The notes under the pieces: model-generated
What the model saw: the letters and a program-made list of their open reading frames with translations, nothing else
What the model was told of the DNA's origin: nothing
Database searches by the model: none
Source of the DNA: Arachidicoccus terrestris
Lineage (GTDB): Bacteria; Bacteroidota; Bacteroidia; Chitinophagales; Chitinophagaceae
NCBI RefSeq assembly: GCF_020042345.1
Contig: NZ_CP083387.1
Coordinates: 2,604,001 to 2,668,000 of the forward strand
Direction: 5' to 3'
DNA length: 64,000 bases
Position numbers and translations under genes: made by a program
Shown: piece after piece, positions 1 to 8,692 of the stretch
Numbering within the stretch: the stretch's first letter is position 1
Layout: the number at the start of each line of letters is the position of its first letter

Positions 1-251
1 ACTTTAAGATCGTCATGGGTGAGACCGAGATTCCGAAAGGGGAAGTCTACCACAGTGTAGAGGGCGCCAATGGAGAACTGGGCTTTTATCTGATCAGCGA
101 CGGAGGCCGCACACCTTATCGTCTGCACTTCAGAAGACCCTGCTTTATCTACTATCAGGCTTATTCAGAACTGACCAAAGGCGCCATGATCAGTGATGCG
201 ATCATTGTAATGAGCAGCCTGAATCTGATCGCCGGTGAAATGGATGCATAG
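1..251 (+). CDS. nuoD: NADH-quinone oxidoreductase subunit D, C-terminal fragment
   Basis: This is the C-terminal end of NuoD, the 49-kDa-type subunit of the peripheral arm of complex I that helps form the quinone pocket. The reading frame is open from base 3 and runs off the left edge, so only about 83 residues are present. Visible landmarks are the motif GEVYHSVEGANGELGFYLIS, then SDGGRTPYRLHFRRPCF, and an ending in SLNLIAGEMDA, which corresponds to the family's usual C-terminus at ...GE(V/M)DR. It is followed 72 bp later by nuoE. The nuoA, nuoB and nuoC genes are presumably upstream, outside the window. The identification is secure because of both the motifs and the nuoE-N genes that follow. 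Confidence 0.95.
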   Translation, partial: FKIVMGETEIPKGEVYHSVEGANGELGFYLISDGGRTPYRLHFRRPCFIYYQAYSELTKGAMISDAIIVMSSLNLIAGEMDA

Positions 252-323
252 GTTGTTATTTGTATTGATTAGCGACAGCCCTGTATCTGGTGCATTTTTA
301 AAATTTAAGATTGACTCAATTTA

Positions 324-845
324 ATGGAAGTAATGGAAGCAACAGAAGTCCGATTTTCAGACGAGGCATTGAATAAGGTGAAGGAAATTATCAGCCGATA
401 TCCTGAAGGGAAGCAAAAAAGCGCCCTTATTCCTGTGTTGCATTTAGCCCAGGACAATTTCGGCGGCTGGCTGGCTGTGCCGGTAATGGATTATGTGGCC
501 GGACTATTGGATATCAAGCCCATTGAAGTATATGAAGTGGCCACTTTTTATACGATGTTCAATACAAAGCCGATTGGTAAATATGTTTTTGAAGTTTGCA
601 AGACCGGTCCGTGTATGTTAAATGGCAGTGACGATATCATTCAATATATTGAAGAAAAACTAGGCATCAAACCAGGAGAAACCACGGCTGATGGCCTGTT
701 TACATTAAAGCCCGCTGAGTGTCTGGGTGCCTGCGGCTACGCGCCCATGATGCAGTTGGGTAAATTTTATAAAGAACATCTGACCCGGGAGAAAGTGGAC
801 AAGATTATAGAGGAGTGCAGGGCAGGAAGTATGAAATTAAATTAG
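324..845 (+). CDS. nuoE: NADH-quinone oxidoreductase subunit E (24 kDa, 2Fe-2S)
   Basis: NuoE is the thioredoxin-fold subunit that carries the N1a [2Fe-2S] cluster next to the NADH/FMN site of complex I. The protein is 173 residues, close to the family norm of about 165. The four cluster ligands are visible as Cys92-x4-Cys97 (CKTGPC) and Cys133-x3-Cys137 (CLGAC). The N-terminal helical part contains the conserved ALIPVLHLAQDNFGGWL and EVATFYTMFN segments. A second in-frame ATG lies at 333 and could be the true start; the choice changes only three residues. The end of the gene overlaps the GTG-initiated longer version of the next gene, but not that gene's preferred ATG at 854. Confidence 0.96.
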   Translation: MEVMEATEVRFSDEALNKVKEIISRYPEGKQKSALIPVLHLAQDNFGGWLAVPVMDYVAGLLDIKPIEVYEVATFYTMFNTKPIGKYVFEVCKTGPCMLNGSDDIIQYIEEKLGIKPGETTADGLFTLKPAECLGACGYAPMMQLGKFYKEHLTREKVDKIIEECRAGSMKLN

Positions 846-853
846 TCAGAAGG

Positions 854-1297
854 ATGGAAGGCATTATACCCTATCTGACCTTTGAGGGGAACGCGGCGGA
901 TGCCCTGGCTTTTTATAAGCAGGCACTGGGAGGAGAAATTCTTTACGCGCAAACATTCAGAGAGTCGGAGTTGGCAGACGGGATGCCGGAGGCTTGGAAA
1001 GATAAGGTCATGCATGGTGCCTTTCAATCTGGAGATCTTCAGCTGATGGTCAGCGATACACCTGATTCGGCAACGAAAGTAAATGCCGGGGATCAGGTAC
1101 AACTGGCGCTGAATTTTACAGATGAGCAGCAGATCAATGAGGTTTTTACGCGGCTGGCAGTAGAAGGAACGGTGACCATGGCGTTGGAAAAGACCTTCTG
1201 GGGGGCGAAATTCGGGATGGTCACTGATAAGTTCGGTGTTCGATGGATGTTGAATTACGATTACCAAAATGAAGATTCATCCAGTTCTACACCCTAG
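854..1297 (+). CDS. VOC / PhnB-like glyoxalase-fold protein inside the nuo operon
   Basis: This predicted protein of about 147 residues belongs to the PhnB-like group of the vicinal-oxygen-chelate superfamily. It opens with IIPYLTFEGNAADALAFYKQ and closes with FWGAKFGMVTDKFGVRWMLN, both characteristic of that group. Such proteins are usually small soluble dimers; a specific reaction cannot be assigned from sequence. An ATG at 854 is preferred because family members begin just before IIPYL. A GTG at 815 would give 13 extra residues and overlap nuoE by 31 bases. A purine-rich AGAAGG directly abuts the ATG, which is too close for a normal Shine-Dalgarno site. The gene lies between nuoE and nuoF, where complex I operons normally have nothing, so it is probably co-transcribed with them. 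No complex I role is implied by its family. Confidence 0.88.
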   Translation: MEGIIPYLTFEGNAADALAFYKQALGGEILYAQTFRESELADGMPEAWKDKVMHGAFQSGDLQLMVSDTPDSATKVNAGDQVQLALNFTDEQQINEVFTRLAVEGTVTMALEKTFWGAKFGMVTDKFGVRWMLNYDYQNEDSSSSTP

Positions 1298-1389
1298 GTG
1301 ACGAATGAGTAAAAGGTTTTTGAAAGTATGGCCTCTGCGATGTAGAAGGTATTTACTTACTGAAATATAAGATTAATAGATTACAGATA

Positions 1390-2739
1390 ATGAAACTATT
1401 ATTAGAGAACGCACATATTGAAGGGATTCGCTACTACGATACCTATCGTAAACACGGGGGATACAGGAGTGTGGAGAAGGCCTTAAAGATGACGCCCGAC
1501 GAGATCGTAGAGGAGGTCAAAAAAAGTGGCCTTAGGGGAAGAGGCGGCGCCGGATTCCCGACGGGACTAAAATGGAGTTTTCTGGCCAAACCGGAAGGTG
1601 TACCCAGACATCTGGTCTGTAATGCGGATGAATCTGAACCGGGAACTTTCAAAGACCGGTATCTGATGGAGTTTTTGCCACATTTATTAATTGAGGGGTT
1701 GATCGTATCCAGCTTCGCGCTGGGATCCCATGCAACATATATTTATATCCGCGGAGAATATGCGTGGATTGTGGATATTCTGGAACAGGCCATTCAGGAA
1801 GCGAAGAATAACGGGTTTCTGGGTAAGAACATTCTGGGAACCGGCTTTGATCTGGAGATATATGTACACCGTGGTGCGGGTGCCTATATCTGCGGAGAAG
1901 AAACAGCCTTAATAGAAAGCCTGGAAGGGAAACGCGGTAACCCACGGATCAAGCCGCCTTTTCCGGCCGTACAGGGTGTCTGGATGCGTCCGACCGTAGT
2001 AAATAACGTAGAGACACTGGCAGCAGTCGTTCCGATCATTAATATGGGTGGCGAAGCCTATGGGAATATCGGCGTCGGTAAATCTACCGGGACTAAGCTG
2101 ATCTCAGCCTGCGGTAATCTGAATAAGCCGGGTGTTTATGAAATTCCTTTTGATCTTTCAGTTGAAGATTTTATATACAGCGACGAGTGGTGCGGCGGTA
2201 TCCCGAATGGCAGGCGTTTAAAAGCCTGTATTCCAGGGGGATCTTCTGTACCCATTGTTCCAACGAACTTGTTGTTAAAAACAGCCAAAGGCGAGACTCG
2301 GTATATGAACTATGAGAGTCTGTCTGATGGAGGATTCCAGACCGGAACCATGCTGGGGTCCGGTGGATTTATTGTGCTGGATGAAGATCAGTGTGTAGTT
2401 AAGCACACCATGACGCTCGCTCACTTTTACATGCATGAGAGCTGTGGTCAGTGTAGCCCCTGTAGAGAAGGCACAGGCTGGATGTGGCGCATTTTAAAAA
2501 ACATCGAGTACGGCAAGGGTAAAATGGAAGATATTGATCTGCTCTGGGACGTACAACGTAGAATTGAAGGCAATACGATTTGCCCGCTTGGTGATGCAGC
2601 TGCCTGGCCGGTTGCGGCAGCGATCCGCCATTTCCGGGATGAGTTTGAATGGCATGTATTGCATCCCGAGGAAGCGCAACAGCGCAATTATGGTTTAGCG
2701 CATTATGCTGATCCGAGGGAGATTCCGGTGATTGCGTGA
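1390..2739 (+). CDS. nuoF: NADH-quinone oxidoreductase subunit F (51 kDa, NADH/FMN)
   Basis: NuoF binds NADH and FMN and passes electrons to the N3 [4Fe-4S] cluster, starting the electron chain of complex I. At 449 residues it has the normal family length. The glycine-rich GLRGRGGAGFPTG loop lies at about residues 48-59 and the FMN-site segment CNADESEPGTFKDR at 77-90. The N3 ligands are visible as Cys352-x2-Cys355-x2-Cys358 in ESCGQCSPCREG, with Cys398 in NTICPLGDAAAWP. It begins 92 bp after the VOC gene and is followed by nuoG after 66 bp. The ATG start leaves a full N-terminus comparable with E. coli NuoF. Confidence 0.98.
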   Translation: MKLLLENAHIEGIRYYDTYRKHGGYRSVEKALKMTPDEIVEEVKKSGLRGRGGAGFPTGLKWSFLAKPEGVPRHLVCNADESEPGTFKDRYLMEFLPHLLIEGLIVSSFALGSHATYIYIRGEYAWIVDILEQAIQEAKNNGFLGKNILGTGFDLEIYVHRGAGAYICGEETALIESLEGKRGNPRIKPPFPAVQGVWMRPTVVNNVETLAAVVPIINMGGEAYGNIGVGKSTGTKLISACGNLNKPGVYEIPFDLSVEDFIYSDEWCGGIPNGRRLKACIPGGSSVPIVPTNLLLKTAKGETRYMNYESLSDGGFQTGTMLGSGGFIVLDEDQCVVKHTMTLAHFYMHESCGQCSPCREGTGWMWRILKNIEYGKGKMEDIDLLWDVQRRIEGNTICPLGDAAAWPVAAAIRHFRDEFEWHVLHPEEAQQRNYGLAHYADPREIPVIA

Positions 2740-2805
2740 CGGGGAAATAAAAAAGGTTTATTAATCCCGGTTTCGAAAAAAATTGCCGGGGAAAATTAAA
2801 TTGTG

Positions 2806-3897
2806 ATGGCAGAACAACCTCTATTTAAGGTAACCATAGATAATGTGACGGTAGAAGTGCCGGCAGGGACCACGATTTTACAGGCTGCGCGTCAGGCTGG
2901 CCCTGAAGTAGCACCTCCGGCCATGTGTTATTATTCTAAACTGGAAGGCAGTGGCGGTAAATGCCGTACCTGTCTGGTGGAAGTCAGCAAAGGTTCAGAC
3001 AAGGATCCCAGGCCCATGCCTAAACTGGTTGCCAGTTGCCGTACTACGGTGATGGATGGTATGGAAGTTAAAAACCTGACTTCCGAACGTGTGGTGGATG
3101 CCCGTAAAGGTGTGGTTGAATTTTTATTGATCAATCATCCGCTAGATTGCCCTATCTGCGACCAGGCAGGAGAATGCCATCTGCAGGATCTTTCCTATAA
3201 TCATGGTGGCGCGGGTACACGTTATGAATTCCAGCGCCGTACATTCGAAAAACATACACTGGGCGATAAGATACAGCTACACATGACGCGCTGTATTCTC
3301 TGTTACCGTTGTGTTATGGTAGCCGACCAATTAACCGGTAAGCGTGAGCACGGTGTCCTGGAGCGCGGTGAAAGAGCGGAAATTTCTGATTATTTAGAAA
3401 AGAGCCTGGATAAGGAGTTTATCGGAAATGTCATTGATGTATGTCCGGTGGGAGCCCTAACGGATAAAACCTTCAGATTTAAAAATAGAGTCTGGTTCTT
3501 AAAGCCACTGAATGCACATAGGGATTGTCCTACCTGCAGCGGTAAAGTAACCCTTTGGAACAGGGGGGACGAAGTATACAGAGTCACTGCCCGCAAGGAT
3601 CAGTGGGGAGAAGTTGAGGACTGGATCTGTAATGAATGCCGGTTTGACAAAAAGAAAACCAGTGACTGGATCATTGAAGGCCCAAGGGTTATCAACCGTC
3701 ATTCTGTGATTAGCCAGAATAAATACATCGGCATGGTTAACCCCAAGGAAACCATTGATGAAGTAATTGGTAAGGAACCCAGATTGTTTCTGGATATTCA
3801 CGATGTAAGCGAAGTGAATAAACCTAACCGGGACCTGAGTTTAATCGAAGGCCCTGCACATTCAACTGATTTTAAGCAAAACGAGGAAAATAAATAG
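2806..3897 (+). CDS. nuoG: NADH-quinone oxidoreductase subunit G, short form (ferredoxin-like)
   Basis: This is a NuoG-type subunit of 363 residues, far shorter than the ~900 residues of E. coli NuoG, because the large molybdopterin-oxidoreductase-like domain is absent. Numbered from ATG 2806, an N-terminal 2Fe-2S ferredoxin domain (N1b) has Cys41, 53, 56 and 78. The His-Cys cluster N5 has His111, Cys115, 118 and 124 in HPLDCPICDQAGEC. The N4 ligands are Cys163, 166, 169 and 213. A further four cysteines form two CxxC pairs (CPTC near 241, CNEC near 275), unlike the canonical N7 CxxCxxxC...C spacing. A GTG at 2803 would add one residue. Short forms of this kind are known in Bacteroidota, so I treat it as functional and not truncated. 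Confidence 0.93.
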   Translation: MAEQPLFKVTIDNVTVEVPAGTTILQAARQAGPEVAPPAMCYYSKLEGSGGKCRTCLVEVSKGSDKDPRPMPKLVASCRTTVMDGMEVKNLTSERVVDARKGVVEFLLINHPLDCPICDQAGECHLQDLSYNHGGAGTRYEFQRRTFEKHTLGDKIQLHMTRCILCYRCVMVADQLTGKREHGVLERGERAEISDYLEKSLDKEFIGNVIDVCPVGALTDKTFRFKNRVWFLKPLNAHRDCPTCSGKVTLWNRGDEVYRVTARKDQWGEVEDWICNECRFDKKKTSDWIIEGPRVINRHSVISQNKYIGMVNPKETIDEVIGKEPRLFLDIHDVSEVNKPNRDLSLIEGPAHSTDFKQNEENK

Positions 3898-3912
3898 TAA
3901 ATCCGATAAGGC

Positions 3913-4962
3913 ATGACATTATTAGCATTTGACTGGACGCTCATCATCGAGAAGTTGATACTTATCGCAGTCGTCATTTTTGGTTCACTGGGAATAGCCC
4001 TGTATTCCACGTGGGCTGAAAGAAAGGTGGCCGGCTTTATGCAAGACCGTATCGGTCCGAACCGCGCAGGTCCCTTTGGACTTTTGCAGCCCTTTGCCGA
4101 TGGCGCGAAACTGATTTTTAAAGAAGAAATTATTCCCAATTCTGCCAATAAATGGCTGTTTATCCTAGGGCCTGGCATGGCGATGACTGCGGCATTAATT
4201 ACCAGCGCCGTGATCCCATGGTCCAGTCATCTGGAAATTGGTGGCAGAAATATTCCTTTACAGGTCGCTGATGTGAATATCGGCATTCTGTATATTTTTG
4301 GCGCCGTCAGTATCGGTGTTTATGGCATTATGATTGGAGGCTGGGCCTCTAATAATAAATTCTCTCTGCTTGCTGCATTAAGAGGCGCCTCCCAGGCGAT
4401 CAGCTATGAGTTGGCGATGGGGATCGCCCTGATTTCCCTGCTTATGCTGACTGGTTCGCTAAGCCTGAAAGATATTGTAGAACAACAGATGGCCCCGGGT
4501 CATTTGTGGAATATTGCGTATCAGCCACTCGGTTTTTTAATTTTTATTGTGTGCATTTTTGCAGAGTGTAATCGTACCCCCTTTGATCTATCCGAAGCAG
4601 AGAATGAATTAAACATGGGATACCATCAGGAATATTCTTCTATGAAACTCGGGTTTTATCTTTTTGCGGAGTATGTCAACATGTTTGTGGCGAGTGCAGT
4701 GATGGCAACGCTTTATTTTGGCGGCTACGATGTGCCTTTCCTCAACGAGAGTCTTTTATCTCCCAATTTGGCAGCGCTGGTGGGTATCGTTGCGCTGATG
4801 ATAAAAATCGTGATCTTTATATTTATCTTTATGTGGGTGCGTTGGACCATTCCGAGATTTCGCTATGACCAGCTGATGGAGCTGGGGTGGAAAAAACTCT
4901 TACCGCTGGCACTGGCTAATATGATTTTAACGGCTATAGTGATATTGTGGCTGAATCATTAA
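3913..4962 (+). CDS. nuoH: NADH-quinone oxidoreductase subunit H
   Basis: NuoH is the multi-spanning membrane subunit that links the peripheral arm to the proton-pumping arm and lines the quinone entry channel. The 349-residue protein has about eight to nine hydrophobic segments. Diagnostic segments are AERKVAGFMQDRIGPNRAGP, followed by LLQPFADGAKLIFKEE, and the acidic loop AECNRTPFDLSEAENEL. The latter carries conserved carboxylates implicated in quinone-coupled proton movement in this family. The gene starts 15 bp after nuoG, the tightest spacing in the operon. It is followed by a 142-bp gap before nuoI, the longest one in the cluster, in which I see no gene. Confidence 0.97.
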   Translation: MTLLAFDWTLIIEKLILIAVVIFGSLGIALYSTWAERKVAGFMQDRIGPNRAGPFGLLQPFADGAKLIFKEEIIPNSANKWLFILGPGMAMTAALITSAVIPWSSHLEIGGRNIPLQVADVNIGILYIFGAVSIGVYGIMIGGWASNNKFSLLAALRGASQAISYELAMGIALISLLMLTGSLSLKDIVEQQMAPGHLWNIAYQPLGFLIFIVCIFAECNRTPFDLSEAENELNMGYHQEYSSMKLGFYLFAEYVNMFVASAVMATLYFGGYDVPFLNESLLSPNLAALVGIVALMIKIVIFIFIFMWVRWTIPRFRYDQLMELGWKKLLPLALANMILTAIVILWLNH

Positions 4963-5104
4963 TAGGTGGAAGATAAATACAGGTATTTTGCTGAGGCAGG
5001 AATATAGAGATAAAGAGATGTGCCTGAGTATGAATTTAGAAAATTTAAGTCTGCGTTTCGTTCACAAATGAACAACCGGACCAAACAGAAATAGAATAGC
5101 AATT

Positions 5105-5677
5105 ATGCAGTCTTTAACCAATAGAAAGGCAGATGTTAACCGGAGTCCGATGACTTTTGCGGAGAAGATCTATATTCCGGAAATCGCCCGGGGTATGGCC
5201 ATTACGCTGAAGCATTTTTTTAAGAAAAAAGCAACGGTGTCCTTTCCCGAACAAAAAAGGCCATTCAGTCCTGTATTCAGAGGTTTACATGTGCTGAATA
5301 GAGACGAAGAAGGCAGAGAACGTTGCACGGCATGCGGGCTTTGTGCGGTTGCCTGTCCGGCGGAAGCCATTACGATGGAAGCAGCTGAAAGACTTCCAGG
5401 TGAAGAGTCGCTTTATAGAGAAGAGAAATATGCGGCGAAGTATGAGATCAATATGCTGCGTTGTATTTTTTGTGGCTTATGTGAGGAAGCTTGTCCCAAG
5501 GATGCCATTTATCTTTCTGAGACTTTTACACCCTCTGATTTTGCCCGTAAGAAATTTATCTACGGTAAGCCGGATTTGCTTATTCCAAACCCGAATACAG
5601 AACCCGAAGCTTACCAGGCTGCACTGGGTAGAAATGTGGAAACAACGGCAGAGGCATTTGAAAAATTGAAAAAGTAA
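5105..5677 (+). CDS. nuoI: NADH-quinone oxidoreductase subunit I (2x 4Fe-4S)
   Basis: NuoI is the 8Fe ferredoxin subunit carrying clusters N6a and N6b on the path from NuoG to the N2 cluster in NuoB. The 190-residue protein has two complete CxxCxxCxxxCP motifs. They are Cys74, 77, 80 and 84 (CTACGLCAVACP) and Cys120, 123, 126 and 130 (CIFCGLCEEACP). The roughly 60-residue N-terminal extension before the first cluster is amphipathic and basic, as expected for a subunit that lies on the membrane surface. It is flanked by nuoH and nuoJ on the same strand. Confidence 0.97.
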   Translation: MQSLTNRKADVNRSPMTFAEKIYIPEIARGMAITLKHFFKKKATVSFPEQKRPFSPVFRGLHVLNRDEEGRERCTACGLCAVACPAEAITMEAAERLPGEESLYREEKYAAKYEINMLRCIFCGLCEEACPKDAIYLSETFTPSDFARKKFIYGKPDLLIPNPNTEPEAYQAALGRNVETTAEAFEKLKK

Positions 5678-5753
5678 GGATAATGAAATATCGGGTCAGT
5701 CAACAAGTCGTTAACTTGTCCCGGGAACTGAACAATCATTTGAAACTATTAAG

Positions 5754-6266
5754 ATGGGAATAACCGCTATCGTTTTTTGGATATTATGTGCGCTGACACT
5801 CTTTAGTGCCATTATGGTGCTGGTGAGCAAGAACCCGGTGCATAGTGTTTTGTGGCTGATCGCTACCTTTTTTGCGATTTCCGGTCACTATATTATGCTC
5901 AACGCCCAGTTTCTGGCGATTGTCAATATTATTGTTTACGCGGGGGCGATCATGGTACTCTTCCTGTTTGTGATCATGCTCATGAATCTAAATACCCGGA
6001 CTGAACTTAAAAAGAATCTCTGGATGAAACTGGCCGGCGTGATCTCAGGGGGTATGTTGCTTTGGATCCTGATCTCTGTTGTCCGGACCTTTGCCGAACA
6101 GACTAAAGGACATCCTAAGATCGCGACTGTCAATACGGGGGATATCGGATTGATTAAAAACCTGGGTCATGTTTTGTTTACCCAATATGCACTGCCTTTT
6201 GAACTCTGCAGCGTTTTATTTTTGAGTGCAATGGTAGGCGCTGTCGTCATTGGTAAGAAAAACTAG
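5754..6266 (+). CDS. nuoJ: NADH-quinone oxidoreductase subunit J
   Basis: NuoJ is a small membrane subunit of the proton-pumping arm. This protein has 170 residues and about five hydrophobic segments. The family signature region is the third membrane helix, seen here as FLAIVNIIVYAGAIMVLFLF (about residues 53-72). It includes the glycine at which the helix changes from alpha to pi form in solved complex I structures. The gene follows nuoI by 76 bp and precedes nuoK by 69 bp. No unusual feature was noticed. Confidence 0.96.
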   Translation: MGITAIVFWILCALTLFSAIMVLVSKNPVHSVLWLIATFFAISGHYIMLNAQFLAIVNIIVYAGAIMVLFLFVIMLMNLNTRTELKKNLWMKLAGVISGGMLLWILISVVRTFAEQTKGHPKIATVNTGDIGLIKNLGHVLFTQYALPFELCSVLFLSAMVGAVVIGKKN

Positions 6267-6335
6267 TATTTCTGTCTGTTATCTCATCATAACAAACAGT
6301 TCAACATATTAATAAAAGAGTTACAATTATAGTTT

Positions 6336-6659
6336 ATGCCTATTCAATATTATATCGCACTGGCGGTCACTTTATTTAGTATCGGGGTTGTGGGGGTACT
6401 GATCCGCCGTAATGCTATTATTGTTTTTATGTGCATTGAGTTGATGCTGAATGCTGCCAATCTGTTGTTGGTTGCTTTTTCTAAAACACATGCCGCTACT
6501 GCCGGCGCGCCGCTGGCAGGTATTGACGGGCAGCTATTTGTATTTTTTGTAATGGTCGTTGCTGCGGCAGAGGTTAGCGTGGGGCTTGCGATTATCGTCA
6601 TGCTCTACAGAAATACCCACTCTGTGGACGTAGACTTTTTGAACAGATTGAAGAACTAA
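6336..6659 (+). CDS. nuoK: NADH-quinone oxidoreductase subunit K
   Basis: NuoK is the smallest of the Mrp-type membrane subunits, with three transmembrane helices. The product is 107 residues, close to the usual 100. The two buried glutamates important for proton translocation in this family are present: Glu35 in [12 protein letters not shown] and Glu79 in [13 protein letters not shown]. The C-terminus [16 protein letters not shown] resembles that of other NuoK proteins. It lies between nuoJ and nuoL in the standard order. Confidence 0.97.
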   Translation: MPIQYYIALAVTLFSIGVVGVLIRRNAIIVFMCIELMLNAANLLLVAFSKTHAATAGAPLAGIDGQLFVFFVMVVAAAEVSVGLAIIVMLYRNTHSVDVDFLNRLKN

Positions 6660-6727
6660 TATTAGAAACGCAGTTAACAAGGAGCGTTATTAAGCATATT
6701 ACTATTTAGAACTGATTAATAATCATT

Positions 6728-8650
6728 ATGAATTTAGCATATTTAGTACCATTATTTCCCTTGGTTGGTTTTTTGATCAACGGGCTTTTCCGTAAACAGC
6801 TCAGTAAACAAGCTGTCACCCTGGTTGGTTGCGGGGTACTTCTGGCTTCATTTATTGTTAGCCTTGTATTGTTTTTTGATGTCAAAGCTGGCGGAGCCGC
6901 TACCAGAACTTATTTTGATTTTATTCATGTGGCAGACTTTAAGATCCCCTTTGCTTTTCAGGTGGATCAGCTGACCTCTTTATTTTTACTGATTATTACA
7001 GGCGTGGGTTTTTTGATTCACCTGTATTCCAGTGCCTATATGCACGAGGAGACAGCCCCGCATTTTGCCCGTTATTTCGCTTATCTTAATTTATTTGTAT
7101 TTTCCATGTTGCTGCTGGTCATGGGAGCAAACTTCCTGATTATGTTTATTGGTTGGGAAGGTGTAGGGTTATGTTCTTATTTACTGATCGGCTATTGGTT
7201 TAAAAATAATCAATTTAACTACGCCGCCAGAAAAGCATTTGTGATGAACAGAATAGGTGACCTCGGCTTTTTGGTCGCCCTGTTCTGGATACTGGCCAAG
7301 GCAGGCACATTAACTTATAGTGAACTGTTCACCCCGGCCATGCTGGCGAAATTCACTACTACTGATATTACTGCAATAACTTTGTTATTATTTGTAGGGG
7401 CTACCGGTAAAAGCGCACAGATCCCATTATATACCTGGTTGCCGGATGCGATGGCAGGACCGACGCCTGTTTCCGCCCTGATTCATGCTGCTACAATGGT
7501 AACCGCAGGTATTTACATGATTGCCAGAAGCCATCTTCTGTATTCACTGGCCCCATTTACCAATCAGATCATTGCCATTATCGGCGTAGCAACTGCCGTA
7601 TTCGCGGCTTCTATCGCCCTAAAACAAAACGATATCAAAAAAGTACTGGCTTATTCTACGGTGAGCCAGTTAGGGTATATGTTCCTGGGCCTCGGTGTGG
7701 GCGCGTATGGCGGCGCGGTCTTTCATGTAATGACCCATGCCTTCTTTAAAGCTTTATTATTTCTGGGTGCCGGTTCGGTAATCCATGCAATGGGAGGCCA
7801 ACAGGATAGCCGCTACATGGGAGGTTTGAAGAAGTTCATGCCCGTTACCCATATTACATTCTTATTGGCATGTCTGGCCATCGCTGGCGTTCCACCATTC
7901 TCCGGATTCTTTTCCAAAGATGAGATTCTGGCCGCTGCTTATGCCAGCAGTCCGATACTCTATTATTTTGGTGTGTTAGGTGCTCTGTTTACTGCTTTTT
8001 ATATGTTCAGGATCTATGCGATGACCTTCCTGGGCAAGTTCAGAGGAACGGAAGAACAAGAGCACCATCTACATGAGAGCCCCAAAGCGATGACCATTCC
8101 ACTTTCTATTCTGGCTGTATTGGCCGTAATTGCCGGTTTTGTTGGCATTCCGGCGCTGTTTGCACCCAATGCGCATATCCTGGAACAGTTTTTATCACCC
8201 GTGTTTAGTGATTTGCCGGAACATGCCGAGCACCTGTCACACGGTACGGAGTGGATGTTGATGGGTGTAACCACGGTCTTGGTCATTGTGAGTATTATCT
8301 GGGCCTGGAAGAAATTCAGCAACTATGAGTTGGATGCGAGTGAAGAGAAAGGGCTTAGTAGCGTATTAGCTAACAAATGGTACGTAGATGAGATTTATGA
8401 TGCTGTAATCGCAAAACCACTTCTGAAATTCAGCGGATTCCTGAAAAATATTATTGATAAACGCGTTATTGACGGTATTGTTAATGGTACAGGAAGATTT
8501 GTCCAGTATACTTCCCGGCAGATCCGTCTGGTGCAGAGTGGCCAGGTCGGCGGTTATATACTGATGATGGTATTGTCGCTAGTGGTGTTATTTGTAGCGT
8601 TTTGGAACCAGGCATATATCCTGAAATTTATTCATTGGGTGTTTAAGTAA
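6728..8650 (+). CDS. nuoL: NADH-quinone oxidoreductase subunit L (antiporter-like)
   Basis: NuoL is the distal antiporter-like proton channel of complex I. At 640 residues it has the family's normal length, with many hydrophobic segments. The conserved block FIGWEGVGLCSYLLIGYW (about residues 140-157) carries the essential glutamate. Another block, LPDAMAGPTPVSALIHAATM, leads into the broken helix region. The last ~150 residues contain the C-terminal part that forms the long lateral helix clamping NuoM and NuoN, ending in a final membrane span. It is followed 42 bp later by nuoM. Confidence 0.98.
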   Translation: MNLAYLVPLFPLVGFLINGLFRKQLSKQAVTLVGCGVLLASFIVSLVLFFDVKAGGAATRTYFDFIHVADFKIPFAFQVDQLTSLFLLIITGVGFLIHLYSSAYMHEETAPHFARYFAYLNLFVFSMLLLVMGANFLIMFIGWEGVGLCSYLLIGYWFKNNQFNYAARKAFVMNRIGDLGFLVALFWILAKAGTLTYSELFTPAMLAKFTTTDITAITLLLFVGATGKSAQIPLYTWLPDAMAGPTPVSALIHAATMVTAGIYMIARSHLLYSLAPFTNQIIAIIGVATAVFAASIALKQNDIKKVLAYSTVSQLGYMFLGLGVGAYGGAVFHVMTHAFFKALLFLGAGSVIHAMGGQQDSRYMGGLKKFMPVTHITFLLACLAIAGVPPFSGFFSKDEILAAAYASSPILYYFGVLGALFTAFYMFRIYAMTFLGKFRGTEEQEHHLHESPKAMTIPLSILAVLAVIAGFVGIPALFAPNAHILEQFLSPVFSDLPEHAEHLSHGTEWMLMGVTTVLVIVSIIWAWKKFSNYELDASEEKGLSSVLANKWYVDEIYDAVIAKPLLKFSGFLKNIIDKRVIDGIVNGTGRFVQYTSRQIRLVQSGQVGGYILMMVLSLVVLFVAFWNQAYILKFIHWVFK

Positions 8651-8692
8651 TAAGTCCGTTAAAAACATTTGTAAAGAGATTACAATACAGAT

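Noticed and set aside
842-1267. A 141-residue minus-strand frame opposite the VOC gene.
   Set aside because: It is antisense to a well-supported gene and lacks recognisable features.
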